From the NCBI GenBank assembly GCA_028622995.1, contig JAJQJQ010000008.1:310001-374000 (forward strand): a stretch of 64,000 nt of DNA, given 5' to 3'. Below the pieces are notes generated by a model that saw nothing but the letters and a program-made list of their open reading frames with translations, was not told the origin of the DNA and searched no databases. Origin of the DNA: Panagrolaimus kolymaensis (Eukaryota; Nematoda; Chromadorea; Rhabditida; Panagrolaimidae). The translations under genes and the position numbers were made by a program. Below are positions 46,344-56,148 of the stretch, piece by piece; position 1 is the first letter of the stretch, and every line of letters begins with the position of its first letter.

Positions 46344-47090
46344 ATGAATGCATTGAAAAAACATCTTTCTTCTCTTCAACAAAAAGTTAAATCAACAACT
46401 TCGAAAACCCGTTCATCAGATAATAATGCCCCATTAATTAATAATATCAGCGAAGAGCAAGTTCCAAACTCAAACGACGATGATAGCTTCTCAATATCTC
46501 ATTCAATAAACGACAATTCCAGTGAACAAATAAGTCAAAACACCATCAATCTCTATACCACAGTGCGAATTCTTGATCACTTACCAAAATATTGTGGAAA
46601 TAAACTTCTCGAAGATTATGATGTTTTTATCGAATGTTTTGAAAAAAGATCATCCTCTCTTAACATTAGTGAAGAAGTTAAATTGAATCTACTAAGAATG
46701 TGTATGAAAGAAAAAGCAAGTGACTATTTCAACACGGTAGAAACCACAACTCCATTCAATTGGCAAGCTATTACTGAAGAATTAAGAAAGACCATCTCAA
46801 AAGCACATGAAGTTGAAATAACTTTTCAAACCCTTAATGAACGACGTCAACGAGAAGGAGAAAGCATTGAAACCTTTGCAGAGGATATAAGAAAATTGGT
46901 GAATAAATTTTTCACCAACTCTCGTGGCTACAATGAAAAACTTCGAGAAAAACAAATGATTCGACAATTCTCACGCGGACTTAAACAACCAATGCGGAAA
47001 ATGATCAAACGAAAAACGTTTTCAACTTTAGCCGAAGCAGTCGAATGCACAATCACGATCCAAAGGGGATTATATTCTGTAAACCTCTAG
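46344..47090 (+). CDS. Gag capsid-like protein of the LTR element (ORF 1)
   Basis: 248 residues from ATG 46344 (the frame is open from 46335 with a non-ATG codon). After a Ser/Asn-rich N-terminus, residues about 80-220 form a Ty3-type gag capsid region: LPKYCGNKLLEDYDVFIECF, NLLRMCMKEKASDYFNTVE, a Gln/Arg-rich helix and 'ESIETFAEDIRKLVNKFF', ending in 'MIRQFSRGLKQPMRKMIKRK'. This is the core that builds the retrotransposon particle. No zinc knuckle follows. It lies alone, with no pol frame downstream. Confidence 0.82.
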   Translation: MNALKKHLSSLQQKVKSTTSKTRSSDNNAPLINNISEEQVPNSNDDDSFSISHSINDNSSEQISQNTINLYTTVRILDHLPKYCGNKLLEDYDVFIECFEKRSSSLNISEEVKLNLLRMCMKEKASDYFNTVETTTPFNWQAITEELRKTISKAHEVEITFQTLNERRQREGESIETFAEDIRKLVNKFFTNSRGYNEKLREKQMIRQFSRGLKQPMRKMIKRKTFSTLAEAVECTITIQRGLYSVNL

Positions 47091-48554
47091 CTTCTTAACA
47101 AAATTAATTTAAAATCTATTTTTATGGTTAGAATTTTTGTATTTTTTCTTTAATTACTTGATTTTCTTTCTAAAAATGCAAACATCTTAAAAGGTAATAA
47201 AGCTCTTGAACCCAGAAAATAAAAAAACGAAAAAAGTGCAAAATAACAACAACGCCATCATGCGCATTAAAAACAAAGAAAGAAAAGGTGAACGATAAAC
47301 AGAGTTGAATTTTGATTAATTTGTTTGTAACTTTAAGCTAATTTTTCTTATAACTGATAAAAACTTTAGAAAGTAAAATAAGGTTTTAATCAAACAATTT
47401 TTTTCTACTCATGTCTTACTGTAACTCCTTTTTTGGAGACCAATTTAAAAATGAAAAACAACCAAAGTTCGTTCGTCACATGCATACTTTAGCCTTTTGA
47501 ATAATTCCTTCTTAAAACTACTTTAAAATATTTTTTATGATTTTGCAGCAATTTGTCTATTCTTTTGAAAAACTTATTTTCTTTTCAACTTAATCTGAAT
47601 TTCAAAATTTGACAAACATAATTTACTTCCTCGAAAGAAAAATACTGTAGTTTTGGGGCGTGAATAATCGTAATTTCAGAAACCAATGGAATGAAAAATT
47701 CCAAAAGGCAGAGTTTTCTGAAAATGAAAACTTCGCAAAATGGAAACTTTGTCAGTGTTCATCGAAAGATACCACAAAAAAAGCTGACAACCATTGAAAA
47801 CCTAACGTCGTAGAAAAACAACTTCTGAAAATCATAAAGCCCTCCATCGTGATATAAAACCATCAACTGAAAGCAATTCATCAAGAACCGGAATATATGT
47901 TAGCGATAAGTTTATTCTTAATTTGATTAAAGCTTGAAATCATCACATAGATAATTTTTTTAATATTTTTCACAACAACCCTCCATCTTCACTTTTTTTT
48001 TTCTAAGAATTTTTCTTTTTCGAAAAACAAACCCCTCCAATTTTTATAACTTTTTCGTAAGAATTTTTCCCCGGTTAACTTTGAGTTAAATTATTAAAAC
48101 AATCCTCCAAACACTGGAAGTAAATCAACAACAAACTGATTATTGATAAAAGTCACCATCTCAATACAATCAAGAAACAATATCTGATTTTGTTTTGGAA
48201 ACTTGTCATCGGAAAAAACGAAGAACAGAAAAGCTGCTGAAATCAAACAACAACAACATCACCTATAAAATCAACATCAGAAACACGAATCAAATCAACT
48301 TCAAATCCTTTTAAATTAGCTAAATTCAATCCTTTATAAATTTTTGATTCTTTTAACTTTATTTTTTAAATTAAATTACTTATTAATCATAATAAGCTTT
48401 CCTTAATTCATTCAAACTAAGAAATTTCAAACCTTTATAAACTTTTAATTTCGTTTGATTTTTCTTTCTCGGACAATACTTTCTCCATTTACCAACCTAA
48501 AACGAAAATTTTGAACTTAATTAGTCATAATCCTAGCTAAATTAAGTCTTAAAA

Positions 48555-49472
48555 ATGTCTATAATTTTAAATGAACTATTAGATAACCCAATGTTTGACA
48601 ACTTTTTAAACAATAGCGTTTCGTCAACTACAGAAACAACGGCTAGAAAGGAAAGTGAAGATGATTCCGAAAAGAAAACACCAGTGCAAAACTTTAATCA
48701 TCAACAACAAGAAAGCATTGGAAATCTGGATCTTCACAAGAAACTACAAATTCTTGAAATTCTTCCAAAATTTTTTGGAAATGATAATGAAAACTATGAA
48801 TTGTTCATTGAAAATTTTAAAACAAAAACACGATTTTTAAATATCAATGAAAACGACGAAATGATCCTCTTTTATTTATGTGTTGTAGGAAAGGCAGCAC
48901 AAATATTGATGATGATTGAATTTTCATCTGATTTTACTTTGGAAGCCGTTACTGCAGCTTTGAGGACAGCATTGCCAAAAACTAATGAAGATGAAATCAG
49001 CCCTTCAGAAAAACGATGTCAAAATAGTGGAAAGCTTGACTTGTATGGTAAAAGTATTGTACTTGGAGCCCTACCAAAATTTTATGGAAGAAAACAAAGT
49101 TTTGAAATATTTATGTGGGACTTCAAAAATTTAATAGCTTTCATGAATGTTAATACGGAAGATGAATTAAATCTCTTTAATATGTGCATCAGAGGAAAAT
49201 TATTAGAAAAAACAGCAACATTAAAAGAACTTTCGGAAAGGCTATTAAGGGTGTTTGACAGAAATAGAACTATCAAGAAAACTCAAAGTTTGCCAAATCT
49301 AACATTAGTTGTAAACATCAATATGGAATACTCCACAACAACTCTAATACATGCTAGCAAAGATGCTCATTTGGAAATTGAGCCCGCCGAAACATCAAAA
49401 ACACTTCTTGATCCAGTTTATACCATCCGCTATCGTCAAAAGCGAAAACAAAAGAACTTGAAAAGGAACTAA
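48555..49472 (+). CDS. Gag-like protein with duplicated capsid module (ORF 2)
   Basis: 305 residues. It contains two copies of the module seen once in ORF 1: LPKFFGNDNENYELFIENFK...FYLCVVGKAAQ, and LPKFYGRKQSFEIFMWDFK...FNMCIRGKLLEK. Each is preceded by 'LDLHKKLQILEI' or 'LDLYGKSIVLGA'. The second copy is shortened and lacks the C-terminal capsid part. The C-terminus is basic (RYRQKRKQKNLKRN), which could bind RNA in place of a zinc knuckle. It is separated from ORF 1 by about 1.46 kb of non-coding sequence, so it probably needs its own start of translation or splicing. Confidence 0.72.
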   Translation: MSIILNELLDNPMFDNFLNNSVSSTTETTARKESEDDSEKKTPVQNFNHQQQESIGNLDLHKKLQILEILPKFFGNDNENYELFIENFKTKTRFLNINENDEMILFYLCVVGKAAQILMMIEFSSDFTLEAVTAALRTALPKTNEDEISPSEKRCQNSGKLDLYGKSIVLGALPKFYGRKQSFEIFMWDFKNLIAFMNVNTEDELNLFNMCIRGKLLEKTATLKELSERLLRVFDRNRTIKKTQSLPNLTLVVNINMEYSTTTLIHASKDAHLEIEPAETSKTLLDPVYTIRYRQKRKQKNLKRN

Positions 49473-51311
49473 ACAAAGGTAGAAATTAAACAATCCCTTA
49501 ACCAAAATTTTTTTTGTTTATTATTTTTTCGGAACATTTTCGTAAGATCCAAATAATTTTTTTTAAAACTTACAATTTCTTTTTATTATTGTCCCAAACC
49601 CTAATTTTTAAACTCATAAATTTTTTTTCGGTTATTATAAATTGTCCATGAAAACTTAATCCAAAAAAGTTTACATAAGTTTTATAGGACACAGTCACCT
49701 TTATTGTTTAAAACATTTTAAGCCTTTAATTCAAACTTTACATTCTTCGGATTTCTTAAAAATAACTATCCATCTCTTTATCTATTTCATAGGAAAAATA
49801 GCCGTTAAAGAACTTTTCACATTTTTTATGGGAATAATTTATCCATCTCTGTCTATAGTAACAATTATTTTCCTATCAATTGTTCTTGTCATCAAACATA
49901 AGTATTTTTATAAAACATTTTTTTGAAAACTTGAAAAGAAAATAAAGTCTGAACAAAAATAATTAGATTTAAAAACGTTTCTCTGATTGTTTTTGTCTTT
50001 TCATATATCTGAATACCCTTGAATCTTTGATTAAATTTTTATGATTGTTAATATGTTTTTGTCTTTTGACAATTGCGATTTGAAAAGAAGACAGGACAAT
50101 ACCAAAATGAGAAAACCCATATGCAAAATAACTGCTTGAAAAATAATTAATGAAAAAATTTTTTTTTCACTTTTTGATGTCTTCTCAACTTCCTCGATTA
50201 AAAGATTTTGCTTTAATCTTTGCTACTCCATGAATCTGGATTAAAGCATATTCTTGAACCTTCACCGCCCAAGATTATAAAATTAAAAGATTATTTCTAT
50301 CTGATCCAATAATTTTTACTAAAACTTTATTTTAATTGTGAACCACAAAGAAAAAGTCATCTCATAAAAACGCTTCATATGATTTCCTAAAAGTTTGATC
50401 CATCACAAAAATTTTTTTGCGAAAGCATAATGAATTTTTCAAAAGAATGCCGAAATCATGCAACGTCCACACAATAATACAACCAATATCTCGAATCAAC
50501 GCGGTCGTTGATTTTCGAGGGTCTAACATGGTAGCCTTGGCTGTCGTGTTAGATGCTTCCAGCTGTAAACAACTAAATTTGGAAACAACAACAAGATGCC
50601 TTAACTTCCATCAACATAAAAGCCAAAATTTAATGTTAAACCAGCTTGATAAAGCTTCAAAAAAATAAGGTCCTTACCCGGATTTTATAAAATACTCAAC
50701 AAAACAACATAGTAAACTTCTCCGTGATTTAATAATCTTCACATTCAATTCATATGAAACAAAATGCCTAACATCCACATGATCCTAATACAGTCCCATG
50801 CCATGCTGCCGATTATCCACAAGCATACCAATCATCCAGAAGCTGAACCAAATGTCAAACAACCACAAGAAGAAAATAAATAAATAAATATCTTTAAGAA
50901 CTTTAATAATTGTTTAATAGCCATTAGCGACATTATGTAAAATATTATTTTAGATTGTTTTTAAAATTATAATTTTATATTTATGTAACATACTTTTGTA
51001 AAACGTAAAACTTACTTTAATTTAAGATTTCCTCTTTCTCTTATTTTATTTTATTTATGACCCCACTTTTGTTTGTTACGTTATCCTCTTTCTAGTAATT
51101 CTCTTTTATTTGTAAAACACAGTTCAGTCGAAAAGCTACTTCACCAATGATCATTCCATTCCAACAAATGTTCAATGTGAAGGCCGTGTTCCACAATCAA
51201 CCAAGCTACTTCCGTTCCGGCAGCCATTGACCTACCTCACTTTATCATTATCCGAAGAGAAACGTCCCATCACTCGAATCAACGTGGACGTTGATCTTCG
51301 AGGGTCTAACA
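49473..51311 (+). other. 3' untranslated part of the gag-only element, with paired hairpins
   Basis: No supported frame. A 40-bp block occurs twice, at 50491-50530 and just before the 3' LTR (51274-51313). Each holds a hairpin: ATCAACG-CGGT-CGTTGAT (50495-50512) and ATCAACGT-GG-ACGTTGAT (51278-51295). Each is followed by TTCGAGGGTCTAACATG. The second abuts the LTR where a polypurine tract would be expected; GAGGG is the only purine-rich part. Confidence 0.6.
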
Positions 51312-51767
51312 TGTAATGGCTATGCCTTCTCTCAAGCCACAACCAATGGGACGAGGCCAACAACAGTAGCTGGACACGCCTTAATGCATCGATGGTAATG
51401 CAGTATATAAGGCAAGACTACCTCTTGCTAAACAGTCAGTTCAGTGCCAGTGCAGAGTCAGTTCAGTGCCAGTGCAGTGTCAGTTCAACGCCAGTTTTAC
51501 TCACTCAGTCGCAGTCAGCGTCAGCCGCAGCCTCAGGCTCTGGCAACCACAACCATCATGAAGCTGTAGCCGACTGTGTTATCTATCTCTCTCTTTATGT
51601 AACAGCAGAATAGTATTTATATAATGTTATGCTAATGTCCCATCGCTAATAAACTATACCTCTGTCACCACGTGAAGGATCGAACCGCAATACGCTACAC
51701 ACATACACTATCTCCATACATGGATAAAGGACCAAGATCAGAGTACCTACCCAACCCATTCATTTCA
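51312..51767 (+). repeat. 3' LTR of the gag-only element
   Basis: 456 bp, the same sequence as 42099-42554 as far as I compared. It is followed by the ATCT target duplication and then the other half of the disrupted exon. Confidence 0.9.
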
Positions 51768-52790
51768 ATCTTTCTATCAATTTCTTCTCCAAAAGAAATT
51801 TCTTTTTCTTCTTTTTTCAATAAGCATTGGTTGTTGCTTCCATGACATTTTGGAAACGATTGAATTTTGGGTTGGCAAAAAGAAGCTTCTAAAATTTTTA
51901 CATAATCATACAAATATTTTTTTAAATAATGATTCTAACCCTTTTTCTGTAAAAGTTCAATTTTGCTTTGCAAGTCTCGAATTTTTTGGTCGTTTTCTTT
52001 GTTGACCTTAAAGAATATTATAATTAGCATTTCAGCCTTTTAAAAATTGATCTTACAAAATTCGTATGGAAAATTAATTTTAATCCTTTTTGAAATCCAT
52101 TTAATGCTTCTTTGTCGGCAAAGCTAAAGGTTTCTGGCATTAAATCTGCGGAAATTACAAGTTCAAAACCATTATCAAAAGGTCTAACTTTAAGATTTTC
52201 AACCTGCAAATATTATTTTATATTTAATTAATAAACCGAATTTTATATTACGCTTGAAGTATGAAGGATGAGCTTTTTATCACGTTTTATATCCAAATTA
52301 AAAATAGATTTTCCAAATTTTCCATCGTCAATTGTGATATGAATTTGCCCCATAAATGGTTCTTGAGATTTTTTGAGGGCTTGATTGAAAGCATCCGTTG
52401 GTCGTCCACCACATTGTTTGCCTTCATATTGGATCGAACAAATGCCATTAAACATCATTTTTGAAGGATTTAGGAATTGAATCAGCAAAAAATAAAAGAT
52501 TCTAAATAATTTAATATTTATTAATTTATGTTTACTCAAAAAATTTCTTAATACTTTAAAAGAAGCCTTGTTCGACAAAAAAAGAAACAAGTCAAGTTTA
52601 ATCAATGGAAACAATGCTTTTTTTTCTCAATTTGCGTTTTTTAAGAAGCAAAAATTATTCTTATCATACATTTTCTTTTAATGCACCTTTTTTCGTGTAT
52701 TTTTTCTTTTGTCAATTGTTTTGAAATATGCAAAAATTAAAAGGCCTTTTAATTAAGTATGTATTTTTTAATTCGACGAAAAATATTTGA

Positions 52791-54913
52791 TCAAATAACG
52801 AAACTTTCAAAATTTATAAAATCAGACATACAAATCAGTAATAATTTCGAAACATAAATAAAAAAAGTGTGAATATAAGAAAAATATGTATGTATATTGA
52901 AAAACAAATAAAAAACCGATTCACAGAAATAGCAACTATTTAGAGATAATAATTTTAGGTTTTCCATCCATTTTTTCCAAAATCTAAAATATTTCTTTGC
53001 AGCTTTTTGCATTGTTTTCCCAATATCGTCAGGAACATTTGAATTAAATCGAATTACAAATTTAGAAAAAGGCGCTGCATTTTTCTAAAATTTACAAAAA
53101 AATTAAATAATTTTTTTTCTTGATTTTTTTTTAATAAATAAACTAAGGGTGGAAACGGGACGGGACTATTTTCAAAATCCCGTCCCGTCCCGGGACGGGA
53201 CCGGGACGAAAAGTTTGGTCCCGGGACGGGACGGGACTGGAAAAAGTCGTCCCGTTTCCACCCTTAAAATAAACCTTTATAAAGTTGCATAAATCATTTA
53301 TATCGAAAATTTGATTGACCCAAAAAACATGAAAATTAATTAATTTATTAACAAAATTTAATTCACCAATTCTTTCATCCTTTGTGAGATTTATTGTACG
53401 AATGCTGAAATTACATATTTTTTTTTAAGAAAAAAGAAAGTTAAAACATACCTAAAAAATATAATCTTTGGAAGCATTTTTAATATTTCAGTTATAGTTA
53501 ATTTTTCATTATTTTCTTTTAAAATATTTATTTCAGACATATTTAAATATTCAACATTTCCATGACCGATCAAAAAATGCAATTCAGTTTCAGTTATACC
53601 CGCACTGGAAATATCAATAATTTTTGCAGAGCATTTATAAATTTTATTTTTAATAAAATTTGATAATATTTTGCTATCAGATTTGAACACATCAGTAACA
53701 TGAAGCTTTTTGATAAGAAAAGTATTATATAAGTCTCGAATAACTTTTATTGATTCATTTTTAAATTCTTGCGCTATGGCATCCGTAGAATAATCTGTTA
53801 TATTAAGTTTATAGCATAAAATTTCAGGTCTTTGAACGAAAAAATATTTGCAAGTACGTTGCAATTTTCGTAGATTATTTGAATTGGCAGAAGTTGTAAT
53901 GTATCTCAAAATTGGTAAAGGTAAAGGCCAGTTTTGTCTAATGGGTAAAAATGAAATAGAATCGCTTAAATATTCTGATGGCTGGCTATCATTAAAGTTT
54001 GGCAGATCTTCTTGTTCCTCAGCAACATATTCACCAATGGTTTCAAATTCAAATGGATTTTGCCAACTTACTAAAACTGGCCCATACTTTTCCTTTGCAT
54101 TTTTATATTCATTTTTCATTTCAAAATCATCCAAAAAGAATCTACAATATTTTGAATAAACTTGAAGCATTTCTTTTGGATCAGCATTTTCAAGGAAATC
54201 AATATACAACTTCCAAAGCTTTTTATCCCATAAATGAAAACCAATTCGATGTTCAACATTAGCTATAATAAATTTATAATTATCACTTTCAATAAGTAAA
54301 TTAAGCCAAATATCAACGTCATCTTGAAATTTGTTTATCTTCAAAAATAATTCTTTCATTATTCTAACTTTATTTATTGTTTCTTTCGCCGGTGGTGCAT
54401 CTAAAATAAAATATAGTTATATTTTGCAATGAAAATTAATTATTAAAGACAAACTTAAACGAAATATCTGATAATAGAATAATTCGTTTTCAAGCTTTAT
54501 ATGAGGAAAATTAAAACCGAAATTTCCACAAGGATAATCAATAATTTTATCATTTTGAATAATATAATGTGTAAATAAATCTTTCTGACAGCGATAATAA
54601 CTTCTTAAAAAATTTTTTTCATAGCAAAATTGATAAAAAGCTCCATTTAAAATATTCCTAGGAATAAAATAATGATTTCTAAAAAAAAATTCTTTACAAA
54701 TTTATTAAAATAAAATTTTAAAATATTTTACACACTTCGTCGTTTTTGTTTGCCCTATTTGATGTGGAGTTAAATATGATTTTGTAAATGTATCAACAAG
54801 TGAAATCTTTTCCTTTTTAGTTTTTGCCAAAAATATATCAACTTCAAATTGACTTAAAAGTTGGCATAAGTTGGACTATGATGGTAATAATCGTACAAAG
54901 ATGAAAAAAACAT
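52791..54913 (-). CDS. HAT/TPR-like plus F-box-like protein, paralogue 1, first exon damaged
   Basis: Minus-strand exons about 54913-54736, 54678-54461, 54400-53452, 53404-53275, 53084-52791. The first half resembles HAT repeats of RNA-processing proteins such as PRP39: 'LWKLYIDFLENADPKEMLQV' and 'YSKYCRFFLDDFEMKNEYKN'. Next is an F-box-like motif, NWPLPLPILRYI...LRKLQRTCKYFF, then a beta/leucine-rich part ending TITEILKMLPKI. F-box proteins bring substrates to SKP1-cullin ligases. Compared with paralogue 2, the first exon has two single-base losses, near 54856 (four T where five are needed) and near 54755 (ATAGGG for ATATGG), so its frame is broken unless these are sequencing errors. A hAT MITE lies in the fourth intron (53144-53266). 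The exact C-terminus is unsure. Confidence 0.72.
53144..53266. mobile_element. 123-bp hAT-type MITE at a splice donor (element 4)
   Basis: Perfect 19-bp inverted ends TAAGGGTGGAAACGGGACG. The 8-bp target duplication AAATAAAC (53036+100, i.e. 53136-53143, and 53267-53274) is exact. The interior is GGGACGGGACC-type repeat in both orientations. On the gene's strand the duplicated 8-mer is GTTTATTT, the first eight bases of an intron of paralogue 1, so the donor GT now exists on both sides of the element. Confidence 0.92.
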
Positions 54914-55035
54914 TTTTTTTCAATGAAACTTTTAAATTTGTGAAAAAAATAAGAAAATTATAATACAAAATCTTTTTAAAAAAATTGTTTCCACGTTAAC
55001 AAATAATCAATATCGCTTTTTTTGGTGCTTTCGAC

Positions 55036-55428
55036 CAGTGCTGTCATTTTATCCATTTTGTCGACGCCGACGCCGACGACGACGGCGTCGTCACAAAAAT
55101 TTGGCGTCGACGCTGTCTTCGACGCCGACGACAAATCGACGCCTCGACGCCAAAATTAAAATTTTTTTTCCTTTATTAAATTTTAAGCTTTTTTAGCTAA
55201 AAATTATTAAATTAAATAATTATAAAACAAGTTTCTATTAACGGAAACAACAATAACTTTAAATTAAAGCGTTTAAAATAGTCTAATTTTTGAATTTTCT
55301 ATGATTTTTTTAAAATTTTTTTTGAAAAAATCGAGTATTTATGGGCGTCGACGACAGATAAGAAAAAGTATCGACGACGACGACGACGCCGACGACGTGA
55401 CGATTTCGTCGGCGTCGATACAGCACTG
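55036..55428. mobile_element. 393-bp hAT-type MITE with CGACGC-repeat ends (element 3)
   Basis: The ends are CAGTGCTGT and ACAGCACTG. They are flanked by the perfect 8-bp duplication CTTTCGAC (55028-55035 and 55429-55436). Subterminal (GACGCC/GACGAC)n runs are at 55070-55150 and 55345-55420, with an AT-rich middle. The ends resemble those of element 2 (CAGTGTTGTCA), so the two are likely related families driven by the same transposase. Confidence 0.92.
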
Positions 55429-55436
55429 CTTTCGAC

Positions 55437-56148
55437 TGCTTTGAGTCAGTTAGGAGAATAGCATTATTTCCATAATGAAAAGGGAAACCCGATAAGGAAT
55501 TTTCATATTGCTTGCTGGTCAGGAAGTTTTTAAAGTATTAAAAAAAAAGATAACGAAAATAAAATTTTATAAAGTAAAAAAAGCGATGACAGTTTCGAAA
55601 CTTTTTAAAAATAAAAAAACCTAGTTTAAATTTTGACCCAAACTAAATGTTTTTTTTCTTTGTGTTGGTGTTAATGGTTTGAAATTGGTTATTTTTATTT
55701 GTCCGACATATATCTTGCGTAAAAATATAAAAAAGGCAAAACATGTTTGAAATTTATTATTTAGCTTTGTTCTAGATAATTTTCAGGAATTTAAAGATGT
55801 TGATGGAACGTTTAAGGAAATAGCGGAAGATGTTGGTGAAAATGGAGTACATCATTAAATCATATATAATTAAACATAAAAAATTGCAATTTTCTGCTTC
55901 ACTTTTGTTGCTTAAAGTTTCAATATAATTTTTTTCAGTGGTCGTAGAAGAAAAAAAACTTGTGACAATGTTTTTGAATTTTTTATTTTTTCGTTCTCAG
56001 CTAAACATTTTCTTGAAATAATTAAAATAAAATAAACATATAACATAAACCATTATTTTCATTATCATTAAAAACAATTTTAGGAAAAAATGATTTCTTT
56101 AATTAAATTTTCTTAAAGACTTTAAAAAACGGCTACGAAATACGAAAT
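55437..56148. other. Spacer between the two HAT/F-box-like paralogues
   Basis: AT-rich, with a minus-strand block at about 55930-56010 (KCLAENEKIKNSKTLSQVFF) that resembles an upstream block of paralogue 2 at 58757-58890. This suggests that the duplication unit included sequence 5' of the genes. Confidence 0.45.

Larger units (their letters stand above)
42099..51767 (+). mobile_element. Complete gag-only LTR retrotransposon, 9.67 kb
   Basis: Two 456-bp LTRs (42099-42554 and 51312-51767) begin TGTAATGG and end CATTTCA (TG...CA), and look identical over their length. They are flanked by a 4-bp target duplication ATCT (42095-42098, 51768-51771). TGG follows the first LTR directly, as in a tRNA primer site. 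The interior holds two gag-like frames (46344-47090, 48555-49472) and more than 7 kb without coding capacity. I found no protease, reverse transcriptase, RNase H or integrase, so it must move with enzymes from another element, as LARD-type elements do. Identical LTRs mean a very recent insertion. Confidence 0.9.
41545..52458 (-). pseudogene. Coiled-coil protein gene split by an LTR element
   Basis: Minus-strand exons 52458-52252, 52203-52057, 52006-51940 and an exon whose two halves (51888-51768 and 42094-41545) are separated by the 9.67-kb element at 42099-51767. Omitting the element and one ATCT copy, the reading frame is continuous, 363 residues. The N-terminal 125 residues look like a globular beta-rich domain of unknown family, opening MMFNGICSIQYEGKQCGG. 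A long coiled coil rich in Glu/Lys/Gln follows. The C-terminus has the metal-binding-like pattern TESGKKHHLFKNCQSL...LCLFCKK, i.e. H...C...CxxC. As it stands, the gene is broken: transcripts would run into the LTR, which supplies stops. The 17 residues before KIVEE in the right-hand remnant come from the LTR. If the other allele or other strains lack the insertion, the gene is functional there. Confidence 0.85.

Noticed and set aside
52458..52614. Upstream extension of the coiled-coil gene to 52614
   Set aside because: The added residues are AT-driven Phe/Leu/Lys sequence; the MMFNG start is more consistent with the rest of the protein.
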